Assembly: GCA_028275195.1 (NCBI GenBank)
Contig: JAPWVC010000062.1
Location: 1-7,569 of the forward strand
Source of the DNA: Candidatus Acetothermia bacterium
GTDB lineage: Bacteria > Bipolaricaulota > Bipolaricaulia > RBG-16-55-9 > JANLFV01
Length of the DNA: 7,569 nucleotides
Direction of reading: 5' to 3'
The notes under the pieces are model-generated. The model did not search any database, was not told where the DNA came from, and saw only the letters and a program-made list of their open reading frames with translations. Positions 1-6,196 of the stretch are shown piece by piece (positions within the stretch are counted from its first letter, which is position 1; every line of letters begins with the position of its first letter). The position numbers and the translations under genes were made by a program.

Positions 1-21
1 CCCCACATCTTCTTCAGCGGT

Positions 22-1767
22 TCAGGCGCGGCGGAAGAGGAGCTCGCTCCTGACCAAGGTCACGCTCAGTGTGGTCCCGCTGAAGTTTCCCACCCTATCC
101 TCGCGGTAGGCCTCGAGCCCCTGGGCATTGTAGAGGAAGATCAGGGGCTGGTTCTCGGCCACGAGGACCTGGAACTGGCTGAGCAGCTCGAACCGCTTAT
201 TCATATCGAGTGCGATCGCCTGTTCCTCCAGGAGGCGGTCGACCTCCCTCTGCCAATCGGGGAGCTCTTCCCCGAGGGCGTCGGAGAACTTCCAGAAGTG
301 GAGCTCGCCTTGGGAGGAGTAGATCTCCCGGAGGAAGCTGGGGTCACCTCCCCCGCCGAGCGAGATCCGCGCGACCTGGTAATCGGGTGGCCGGCTCCCG
401 ATCAGCCGGTCTACCAGGGTGTTGAAGTTCACCGGGGTGACGGCGGCCTTGAGCCCGATCTTCCCGAGGTCGGCGCTATAAATTAGGGCGTCGCTGGTGA
501 GGACGGACGAGCCCTGGACAGTGAGGATATTGAACTGGACCGGCACGCCGGGGTTGGGGTAGCCAGGGGGGAACTCCCGGACCCCGTCCCCATCCGTGTC
601 CTTCAAGCCTAGCTCGTCGAGGAGGGCCGCGGCCTTCCCCAGGTCGAAGGGATAGCTGGGGAAGTCGGGCTGGTCCCCGATCCAGTAAGTGGGATCGATC
701 CCGGGGCCGTAGCGTGGCTCGCCCAAGCCATTGAGGTTCGTGGAGATCATCGCCTCCCGGTCGGCCGCGTAGGCCATGGCCTGCCGGAAGCGCACCTCGC
801 GGAAGAGCCGCCGCAGGTTGGGGTCGGCTGCATCTTGATTGAAGGCGAAGGCATTGATGTCAACCGTCCCCGCCGGGCTCACTAGGACCCGGAAGCCCTC
901 GCTAGCCCGGGCTCGGATTAACGGGAGATCCTCGGCCCGCGGAGGATAGATATCGGTCTGGCCGTTGATAAACCGGAGCAGGCGGACATTATCGTCGGAG
1001 ACGATGGGGAGGACGATCCGGTCGAGGTAGGGGAGCTGGGTCCCATTCGGGTCGGCCTTCCAGTAGAAGGGGTTCCGCTCGAGGACCACCTGCTGGCCGG
1101 GGGTATAGCTCTTGAGCCTGAAGGGGCCGAGGCCGGCGATCTTCTCCGGCGGGGTATCGACCCCCCAGGCGCGGTTGAACTCCCCGGCCGCGACGGCCTC
1201 GGCCAGGAGGTGCCTCGGGAGGATCGGGACGGAGGCGATCAGGCTCAAGAGGCCGGGGACAGCGGCGGGCATGGTGATCCGGATGGTCTGCTCATCGAGG
1301 GCCTCGACCTTGGGGAACCTCCCCGCGACGCGCCAGGAGGCCTTGTTGCTCTGGACTTCAGGGTTGAAGAGGACCTCATTGAAGGTGAAGACGACATCCT
1401 CGGCCGTCACGGGTACGCCGTCCGAGAACTTGAGCCCCTCCCTCAGGACGAGGGTGATCGACCGCTCATCAGCCGAGAGTTCATAGGCCTGGGCAACTGC
1501 GGGGCTCCCATCGGCTTCGATGAGCGGGGCATTGAGGAGCGCGGTGACGGCATTCGAGCTGTTCTCCTGCTCGACGATCGGGTTGAAGGTCCTCGGGTTA
1601 TCGATGTTATCGATTGTCACCGTCCCACCTCGGCGGCCGAGCCCATCGGGGAAGCTCTCCGGGGGCACGATGAGGAAATTGGTCGTGCTCGCCTGCTGGG
1701 CCGGGAGGCTCAGGCCCACCAGCACCAGTGCGAGCGCTAAAACCATCAAGAAGGCGAGCTTGCGCAT
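22..1767 (-). CDS. ABC transporter substrate-binding protein, family 5 (oligopeptide/nickel type), secreted
   Basis: A 581-residue extracytoplasmic solute-binding protein that would capture a peptide or other small ligand and deliver it to an ABC permease. Residues 1-25 form a signal peptide (MRKL, a long Leu/Val/Ala core, then LPAQQAS). There is no lipobox cysteine, so it should be released by signal peptidase I rather than lipidated. Family 5 hallmarks appear in order: GGTVTI with FNPIV (about 47-64), the LREGLKFSDGVPVTAEDVVF segment (108-127), GLGPFRLKSYTPGQ (212-225) followed by ERNPFYWK, and the VRFRQAMAYAADRE helix (325-338). A DTDGDG loop at 390-395 looks like a calcium-binding loop; such inserts are common in this family. 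Length is normal. The ATG at 1767 follows AGGAGG by 6 bases. It is the third gene of an apparent operon with two exported proteins of unknown function. No permease gene is in view, and the ligand cannot be read from the sequence. Confidence 0.93.
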   Translation of the reverse strand: MRKLAFLMVLALALVLVGLSLPAQQASTTNFLIVPPESFPDGLGRRGGTVTIDNIDNPRTFNPIVEQENSSNAVTALLNAPLIEADGSPAVAQAYELSADERSITLVLREGLKFSDGVPVTAEDVVFTFNEVLFNPEVQSNKASWRVAGRFPKVEALDEQTIRITMPAAVPGLLSLIASVPILPRHLLAEAVAAGEFNRAWGVDTPPEKIAGLGPFRLKSYTPGQQVVLERNPFYWKADPNGTQLPYLDRIVLPIVSDDNVRLLRFINGQTDIYPPRAEDLPLIRARASEGFRVLVSPAGTVDINAFAFNQDAADPNLRRLFREVRFRQAMAYAADREAMISTNLNGLGEPRYGPGIDPTYWIGDQPDFPSYPFDLGKAAALLDELGLKDTDGDGVREFPPGYPNPGVPVQFNILTVQGSSVLTSDALIYSADLGKIGLKAAVTPVNFNTLVDRLIGSRPPDYQVARISLGGGGDPSFLREIYSSQGELHFWKFSDALGEELPDWQREVDRLLEEQAIALDMNKRFELLSQFQVLVAENQPLIFLYNAQGLEAYREDRVGNFSGTTLSVTLVRSELLFRRA

Positions 1768-1773
1768 CTTCTC

Positions 1774-1779
1774 CCTCCT
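1774..1779 (-). promoter_or_regulatory. Shine-Dalgarno site of the substrate-binding protein gene
   Basis: On the minus strand AGGAGG lies 6 bases before the ATG at 1767, within the purine run GAGGAGGGAGAAG. This fixes the start codon. It lies in the 26-bp gap after the stop codon of the preceding gene, which supports co-transcription. Confidence 0.85.
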
Positions 1780-1793
1780 CTTTCTTGCTTATC

Positions 1794-2717
1794 TTAGCGG
1801 CCCGGGCCGGGCTGGAACCGCGGCCGTCCACCGCCGCCCAAGGGGCCGGCCGGGAGCTTGAAAGTGAGCCCACCAAGATCCCCCTTGGCCAAGCTGACCG
1901 CGGAGCCGATGGCCAATGTGGCCCGGACTCGCCCGTCCCCGTCAGGGGTCACGGTCCCCGAGACCCGGTCGCCGATCCTCAGGACGACCACATCGGGGTC
2001 ATCGAAGATGACCTGGGCCAGGTCGGCCACCGCGAGGGTATGGCGCCCGAAGATCGGGGATTCCAAGGTGAAGGCCTTGTTCTCGATGGTCGCGCTCAAG
2101 ACCTGCCCGTTGGGGAAGACCAAGAGGTCGAACTTCTGGAGCCCCTCGAGGGCTGCTTGGAGGAGGGCACTCCCCTGAAGGCCGCTGAAGAGCGGGAAGA
2201 GCGTGCTCTGGGCCCGGCGGAGTTCCTCCTGGCTCGGCCCTTGGCTCGGCGGAGGCCCTTCCTGGCCCGGGCTTGGGGCCGTTGGCACTGGGAGCTCGAC
2301 CTTGAAGATGAGCCCGCGGAGCTGAGCAAACGGCAGGCTTAGCTCCTCGCCCGTGGGGAGCCTCTCAGTAATGCCGCTCCCTTGCATGACCCCCTGGATC
2401 TGGGTCCCGTCCTTGAGATAGGCCGTCGCGGTCGCACCCGCCCCGGCCGCGGGCCAAGCGATCAAGAGGATCTTCTCCCGGGGGATGGTCCGATCCCCGA
2501 TCGTAAACTCCTGCTGCTTCACTGTCCCGCTCAGTAGGCCCCCGTTCTGGAGCAGGACCAGGTCCCCGACCTGGAGCGAGCGGAACAACTCCATGAACGG
2601 CCCTCTCGGGCCGATGGCGATGAATCCCTGGCCTGTGGTCTGGCCCAGTAGGTGGCCGCTTGAGGCCCCAGCGAGCGCTACCACCGCCAGGAGCACCGCT
2701 AGCTTCTTGAGCTTCAT
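1794..2717 (-). CDS. Secreted protein with four related beta-rich repeats, function unknown
   Basis: I do not recognise a named family. The 307-residue product starts with a signal peptide (about 1-25: MKLKK, hydrophobic core, then GHLLGQ) and has no lipobox. The mature part holds two homologous halves, each made of two units with the pattern: hydrophobic strand, NG/DG/GD turn, a short strand (often SGTV-like), then a strand ending in L..(I/L).F. The units are about 52-88 (DLVLLQNGGLLSGTV...), 97-139 (ATAYLKDGTQIQGV...IFK), 197-238 (DLLVFPNGQVLSAT...IFD) and 242-287 (DVVVLRIGDRVSGTV...TFK). A Pro/Gly/Gln-rich linker (143-163) and a probable helix (164-193) join the halves. The C-terminus (288-307) is a Gly/Pro/Arg tail. 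There is no cysteine and no evident catalytic motif, so a scaffold, surface or binding role is more likely than an enzyme; that is inference. It sits 26 bp upstream of the substrate-binding protein gene and is probably in the same operon. Confidence 0.82.
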   Translation of the reverse strand: MKLKKLAVLLAVVALAGASSGHLLGQTTGQGFIAIGPRGPFMELFRSLQVGDLVLLQNGGLLSGTVKQQEFTIGDRTIPREKILLIAWPAAGAGATATAYLKDGTQIQGVMQGSGITERLPTGEELSLPFAQLRGLIFKVELPVPTAPSPGQEGPPPSQGPSQEELRRAQSTLFPLFSGLQGSALLQAALEGLQKFDLLVFPNGQVLSATIENKAFTLESPIFGRHTLAVADLAQVIFDDPDVVVLRIGDRVSGTVTPDGDGRVRATLAIGSAVSLAKGDLGGLTFKLPAGPLGGGGRPRFQPGPGR

Positions 2718-2725
2718 CTTAGCTT

Positions 2726-2731
2726 CCTCCT
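2726..2731 (-). promoter_or_regulatory. Shine-Dalgarno site of the four-repeat protein gene
   Basis: AGGAGG on the minus strand, inside GAGGAGGAAG, 8 bases before the ATG at 2717. It selects this ATG, which is also the one that gives a proper signal peptide. Confidence 0.85.
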
Positions 2732-2760
2732 CTCTTCCCTTAGTCTTGCTTGTCTCTCTA

Positions 2761-2775
2761 GCGCTCGATCAGCGC
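2761..2775 (-). other. Small intergenic inverted repeat
   Basis: A perfect 5-bp inverted repeat, GCGCT and AGCGC around a 5-base loop, lies in the 79-bp gap between the two small exported-protein genes. No T-run follows it on the minus strand, so it is not a convincing terminator. It could be an RNA-processing or attenuation hairpin, or chance in GC-rich DNA. Confidence 0.25.
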
Positions 2776-2796
2776 CCCTCTTAAGCCTTATGTGGC

Positions 2797-3210
2797 TCAC
2801 TGCTGCGATTCCCAGGCCATCTCCGCGGTGAATGAGAACCGCTTCGGCCGGCTCCGCTGGCCCAAGCGGTCGATGAGCGTCACCTCGAGGGTGACCCTTT
2901 GGGGGATGAGGCTGAAGACCGCGAAGGGGAAGCTCCCCTCTCGCTGGCCCATGACCTCAGGGTCGAAGCTGAAGGGCTCGAAGGCCTGGGCTTCGATGAC
3001 CTTGAACTCGGCCAAGACGATATCGCCGTCTCTGTCGCGGAACTTGACCGTCCCGACCACCTCGCTCCCGTCGGCGGCGATCCTCCCGGGGAACTCGATC
3101 GCCAAGATCTCCGGCCGCGAGGGGGCTGAAGAGACCATGACCGCCGCGATGAGGACCACAGCCGCGAGGAGCACCCCGAGCGCGACCAAGCTGATGGTAG
3201 AGTTCATCAC
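2797..3210 (-). CDS. Membrane-anchored or secreted small beta-rich protein, function unknown
   Basis: A 137-residue protein that I do not recognise. Residues 6-28 form one hydrophobic segment (SLVALGVLLAAVVLIAAVMV), serving as a signal peptide or an N-terminal anchor with the rest outside the cytoplasm. The remaining ~105 residues alternate hydrophobic and polar positions like an immunoglobulin-type beta sandwich. They include VVGTVKFRDRDGDIVLAEFKV (51-71), a Pro/Phe-rich middle, RVTLEVTLIDRLGQRS (105-120) and a final KRFSFTA strand. The acidic DRDGD turn (59-63) could bind calcium, which is inference. There is no cysteine. The start is GTG at 3210 or the adjacent ATG at 3207; GAGGAGA at 3216-3222 serves either (5 or 8 bases). 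It is the first gene of the apparent three-gene operon, 79 bp before the next gene. That placement suggests, but does not prove, an envelope role connected with the solute-binding protein. Confidence 0.78.
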   Translation of the reverse strand: MMNSTISLVALGVLLAAVVLIAAVMVSSAPSRPEILAIEFPGRIAADGSEVVGTVKFRDRDGDIVLAEFKVIEAQAFEPFSFDPEVMGQREGSFPFAVFSLIPQRVTLEVTLIDRLGQRSRPKRFSFTAEMAWESQQ

Positions 3211-3215
3211 TATGC

Positions 3216-3222
3216 TCTCCTC
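3216..3222 (-). promoter_or_regulatory. Shine-Dalgarno site of the small beta-rich protein gene
   Basis: GAGGAGA on the minus strand lies 5 bases before GTG (3210) and 8 bases before ATG (3207). Both spacings are workable, so the exact start among these two adjacent codons stays open. Confidence 0.75.
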
Positions 3223-3230
3223 AGAGTATG

Positions 3231-3239
3231 ATGTTAGCA
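3231..3239 (-). promoter_or_regulatory. Possible extended -10 promoter of the exported-protein operon
   Basis: The minus strand reads TGC-TAACAT, an extended -10 form (TGn plus a 4/6 hexamer). No convincing -35 is present. Transcription would start near 3224, giving a leader of about 14 bases that just includes the GAGGAGA site. It is the best candidate in the 131-bp gap between this operon and the divergent tRNA, but the match is modest. Confidence 0.35.
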
Positions 3240-3303
3240 GCCTGATGTGGAGAATTTGTGGGGAGGGTGAGAAGGGCCAGTGAAACCCGGCGCTTAGAGG
3301 GGG

Positions 3304-3332
3304 TTGACTCCCCTCGGAAGGTCGGTTACAAT
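3304..3332 (+). promoter_or_regulatory. Sigma-70-type promoter of the tRNA-Ala gene
   Basis: TTGACT (3304-3309, 5/6 to consensus) and TACAAT (3327-3332, 5/6) are separated by exactly 17 bases. The expected start point is about 3339-3341, while the mature tRNA begins at 3342. It is the strongest promoter match in the window, as expected for a stable RNA gene. Confidence 0.85.
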
Positions 3333-3341
3333 AGCGCTCGA

Positions 3342-3417
3342 GGGGATGTAGCTCAGTTGGGAGAGCGCTGCCTTCGCACGGCAGAGGTCGGCGGTTCGAG
3401 TCCGCTCATCTCCACCA
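3342..3417 (+). tRNA. tRNA-Ala, anticodon CGC
   Basis: A full 76-base cloverleaf. The acceptor arm GGGGATG pairs with CATCTCC. It contains the G3-U70 wobble pair, the main identity mark for alanyl-tRNA synthetase. The D arm is GCTC/GAGC with an 8-base loop containing GG. The anticodon arm CTGCC/GGCAG holds the loop TTCGCAC, giving anticodon CGC, which reads GCG. The variable loop is AGGTC. The T arm GGCGG/CCGCT (one G-U pair) holds TTCGAGT. Discriminator A (3414) and an encoded CCA (3415-3417) complete the 3' end. It is a single-gene unit with its own promoter and terminator, and converges with the P-type ATPase gene. Confidence 0.97.
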
Positions 3418-3445
3418 CCAGGCTTCGCCTGGATCATTTATTTTA
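3418..3445 (+). terminator. Intrinsic terminator of the tRNA-Ala unit
   Basis: CCAGGC-TTC-GCCTGG (3418-3432) is a perfect 6-bp stem with a 3-base loop that begins immediately after the tRNA CCA end. A T-rich stretch follows on the plus strand (ATCATTTATTTTA). In the other direction the hairpin is followed by TGGTGGAG, so it should not stop transcripts of the convergent ATPase gene well. The T-rich part overlaps the last codons of that gene. Confidence 0.7.
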
Positions 3446-6152
3446 GCCGGGAGGCAATGAGCTTCCCGAGCTCCACTACCACCAGGACGCTCCCCCCGGC
3501 GAGGGTGACGATCCCCCAATCTGCCCAGCTCAAGGGATAAGTGTGGAACGGCCCCTGAAGGAAGGGGATGTAGAGCAGGGGCAGGGTGAAGAGGAAGCTG
3601 GAGAGGCAGGCGGCGAGGAGCCACTTGTTCCCAAGCGGCCCGACCTTGAAGAGCGAGTGCCGCTCCGAGCGGCAGTTGAAGGCATTGAACAGCTCGACCA
3701 TGATCAGGGAGACGAAGGCCAGGGACTGGGCCTCTACCACCGGCTTCCCGGACTCCAGGGCCCAGAGGAACACGCCCAGGGTGACAAGAGCCGTCCAGAG
3801 CCCAACGCCCCCGATGAAGGCCACTAACGCGCGGGTGAAGACCCCTTCCTTGGGGTGACGCGGCGGCCGCTTCATGATGTCCGGCTCGGGCGGATCGACC
3901 GCCAGGGCCAGTGCCGGGAAGCCGTCGGTCACCAGGTTCACCCAGAGGATCTGGAGGGCCACCAATGGGAGGATGTGCTCCCCCATGGCCGAGGTGACGA
4001 TGAAGGCCAGCAGCATCAGCAGGATCTCCCCGATGTTGCAGGAGAGGAGGTAGGCCAGGAACTTCTTGATGTTGGCGAAGATCCGCCGCCCCTCCTCGAC
4101 CGCGGCCACGATCGAGGCGAAATTATCGTCGGTGAGGACCATCGCCCCGGCCTCCTTGCTCACATCGGTCCCGGTGATCCCCATCGCCACCCCGATGTCG
4201 GCCCGCTTCAGCGCCGGAGCATCGTTCACCCCATCCCCGGTCATCGCCACCACATGGCCCTTCTTCTGGAGGGCCTCGACCACCCGGATCTTCTGGAGCG
4301 GTGCGACCCGGGCATAGACCTTGACTTGCTCGACCATCGCCTCGAACTCCGCGTCGCTCAGCCGCTCCAATTCGGCCCCAGTGAGGACAAGACCACCGTC
4401 CGCGAGCCCCAGCTCCCGGGCGACCGCGACGGCCGTCTCGCGGTGGTCCCCGGTGATCATCACCGACTCGATCTTCGCCTCCTTGCACCGCTGGACGGCC
4501 GCTTTGGCCTCCTCCCGCGGGGGATCGATCATCCCCGCCAGGCCGACGAAGACCATCCCCTTCTCCCAAGAAGGGGGCGGCTCGTCCGGGGCGAGGGGCT
4601 TGTAGGCCAAGGCGAGGACGCGGAGGGCCTGGGCCGCCATCTCCTGGTTGACCGCCAAGACCTCGGCCTTAGCCTCAGCGGTCAGCTCCTCCTCCCTGCC
4701 CTCCCTGAGGAGGAGGCTGCAGTGGCTGAGGATCACCTCTGGCGCACCCTTGGCGTAGGCCACCCTGCCGGCCGGCGCCTCGTGGATCGTGGTCATCATC
4801 TTCCTCTCCGAGGTGAAGGGGATCTCCCCCACCCGGGGGTAGGCCTGGAGGAGCCTCTGGGGGTCCAGCCCAGCCTTGGCTGCCAAGACGAGGAGGGCCC
4901 CCTCGGTCGGGTCGCCCCTCATCTCCCAGAGGCCATTCGTGTTCACCAGCCTGGCATCATTGCAGAGGGCCCCGATCCGTAGGAGCAGCTCTAGGCCGGG
5001 CTCCTCCCGGGGCTCGATCGGCCGACCATCGCGGTAGAACTGGCCTCTCGGCTCATAACCTGAGCCGCTGACCTCGATCAGCCGGCCATTGAGGAAGAGC
5101 TTCCTCACGGTCATCTCGTTCTGGGTGAGGGTCCCGGTCTTGTCCGAGCAGATGTAAGTGGTGCAGCCCAGGGTCTCGACCGCGGGGAGGTGGCGGATGA
5201 GGGCATGCCGCTTGGCCATCCGCTGGACCCCGATGGCGAGGGTGATCGTGATCACCGCCGGGAGGGCCTCAGGGACGGCCGCGACCGCCAGGCTCACCCC
5301 CCAGATCAGGGCAGCTAGTGGGCTGGAGAACATCCCGAGGAAGAGGCCGGCCCCCGCCACGAGGGCACAGATCGCCAGGGCCCCGACGCCCAGGACCTTC
5401 CCCACTCGCTCTAAGCTCACCTGCAAGGGCGTGGGCGGGGTCTCGACCTCCTGGAGGAGCTGGGCGATCTTCCCGAACTCTGTCCGCATACCCGTGGCGG
5501 TGATGACGGCCCTCCCACGGCCGTAGACGACCGTCGTCCCCATGTAGACCATGTTTCGGCGCTCGCCGAGCTCGAGGTCAGCGGGGAGGGGCTCGGTGGC
5601 CTTCTCGACGGCCACCGATTCCCCGGTGAGGGGGGCCTCGTCGATCTTGAGGTTCACCGCCTCGATCAGCCGCCCATCAGCCGGGACTCGATCCCCTGTA
5701 TGGAGGAGGACCACATCCCCTGGGACGAGCTCCCGGGCCGGGAGCTGGAGCTCCTCCCCCTCGCGGACGGCGGTGGCGGTCGGGCTGGCCAGCCGCTTCA
5801 GGGCCTCCAGGGCCCTCTCCGAGCGATACTCCTGGAGGAAGCCCAGCCCGGCAGCGAAGAGGACGATCACCACGATCAAGACTGGGTCCAGGAGGTCCCC
5901 CTCCCCGAGCGCCGCTAATCCTCCGGAGACCGCCGCGGCCAGGAGGAGGAGGATGATCAAGAAATCCTTGAACTGGCCGAGGAAGATGAGCCAGGGGCGC
6001 AGCGGCTTCCGCCGCGCGAGCTCGTTCGGGCCGAATTGGGCCAGCCGCCGCGCGGCCTCCTCCCGGCTCAGGCCCTGAGGGCCCGAGCCGAGGGCTTCGA
6101 GGGCCTCCTCGATCGTGAGATTATGCCAATCCCGCTTGGACTGATCATCCAT
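3438..6152 (-). CDS. P-type calcium-transporting ATPase (SERCA-like, type IIA)
   Basis: A 904-residue integral membrane pump that uses ATP through an aspartyl-phosphate to move cations out of the cytoplasm. In order: cation-ATPase N-terminal domain (about 8-50), M1-M2, actuator domain with TGES (176-179), M3-M4, phosphorylation site DKTGTLT (Asp337), nucleotide domain with FTSERKMM (446-453) and KGAPE (468-472), DPPR (543-546), TGDH (568-571), TGDGVND (638-644), then M5-M10. Residues matching both SERCA calcium sites are present: Glu295 in M4, Asn706 and Glu709 in M5 (SCNIGE), Asn739, Thr742 and Asp743 in M6 (NLVTD), and Glu820 in M8. M4 reads PEALP rather than PEGLP. The single-site SPCA/PMR1 pumps lack the M5 Glu, so two-ion calcium transport is the best reading; a Na/K or other cation substrate is less likely. 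Length is typical and the frame is intact. It starts 24 bp after the sugar-phosphate transferase stop and may also have its own promoter. Confidence 0.95.
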   Translation of the reverse strand: MDDQSKRDWHNLTIEEALEALGSGPQGLSREEAARRLAQFGPNELARRKPLRPWLIFLGQFKDFLIILLLLAAAVSGGLAALGEGDLLDPVLIVVIVLFAAGLGFLQEYRSERALEALKRLASPTATAVREGEELQLPARELVPGDVVLLHTGDRVPADGRLIEAVNLKIDEAPLTGESVAVEKATEPLPADLELGERRNMVYMGTTVVYGRGRAVITATGMRTEFGKIAQLLQEVETPPTPLQVSLERVGKVLGVGALAICALVAGAGLFLGMFSSPLAALIWGVSLAVAAVPEALPAVITITLAIGVQRMAKRHALIRHLPAVETLGCTTYICSDKTGTLTQNEMTVRKLFLNGRLIEVSGSGYEPRGQFYRDGRPIEPREEPGLELLLRIGALCNDARLVNTNGLWEMRGDPTEGALLVLAAKAGLDPQRLLQAYPRVGEIPFTSERKMMTTIHEAPAGRVAYAKGAPEVILSHCSLLLREGREEELTAEAKAEVLAVNQEMAAQALRVLALAYKPLAPDEPPPSWEKGMVFVGLAGMIDPPREEAKAAVQRCKEAKIESVMITGDHRETAVAVARELGLADGGLVLTGAELERLSDAEFEAMVEQVKVYARVAPLQKIRVVEALQKKGHVVAMTGDGVNDAPALKRADIGVAMGITGTDVSKEAGAMVLTDDNFASIVAAVEEGRRIFANIKKFLAYLLSCNIGEILLMLLAFIVTSAMGEHILPLVALQILWVNLVTDGFPALALAVDPPEPDIMKRPPRHPKEGVFTRALVAFIGGVGLWTALVTLGVFLWALESGKPVVEAQSLAFVSLIMVELFNAFNCRSERHSLFKVGPLGNKWLLAACLSSFLFTLPLLYIPFLQGPFHTYPLSWADWGIVTLAGGSVLVVVELGKLIASRLK

Positions 6153-6168
6153 CTTGCGGTTCCCCCGG

Positions 6169-6196
6169 ATTATAGCCTACCTCCAGTGGCTAGCAA
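6169..6196 (-). promoter_or_regulatory. Candidate promoter of the P-type ATPase gene
   Basis: The minus strand carries a perfect TATAAT (6174-6169) preceded 16 bases upstream by TTGCTA (6196-6191, 4/6). The predicted start near 6162 leaves a leader of only about 10 bases. The -35 lies inside the last codons of the upstream sugar-phosphate transferase gene. A GGGGG run (6166-6162) is the only ribosome-site-like element and would be at or upstream of the transcript end. This gives the ATPase a way to be expressed independently of its upstream neighbour. Confidence 0.6.

Noticed and set aside
1..8. ATG on the minus strand at 8-6, 13 bases after the binding-protein stop, possibly the next gene of the operon
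   Set aside because: Only two further bases beyond one codon are visible and the upstream GAAGAAG is a weak ribosome site, so no gene call can be supported.
210..2342. Several plus-strand open frames of 62-204 codons across the exported-protein operon
   Set aside because: They overlap clearly coding minus-strand genes, have low-complexity Arg/Gly/Ser/Pro composition and no family features; they are by-products of high GC.
3415..3420. CCACCA at the tRNA end, resembling the tandem CCA tag put on unstable tRNAs
   Set aside because: The second CCA is the first part of the terminator stem (CCAGGC pairing with GCCTGG), and the tag is added after transcription rather than encoded.
3258..3446. A 62-codon plus-strand frame running through the tRNA promoter, tRNA gene and terminator
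   Set aside because: Its sequence is explained by the tRNA cloverleaf and control signals, and it has no ribosome-binding site.
3855..4982. A 375-codon open frame on the plus strand
   Set aside because: It is fully antisense to the conserved ATPase core, is rich in His/Asp/Arg/Gly as expected for a mirrored GC-rich frame, and shows no domain or ribosome site.
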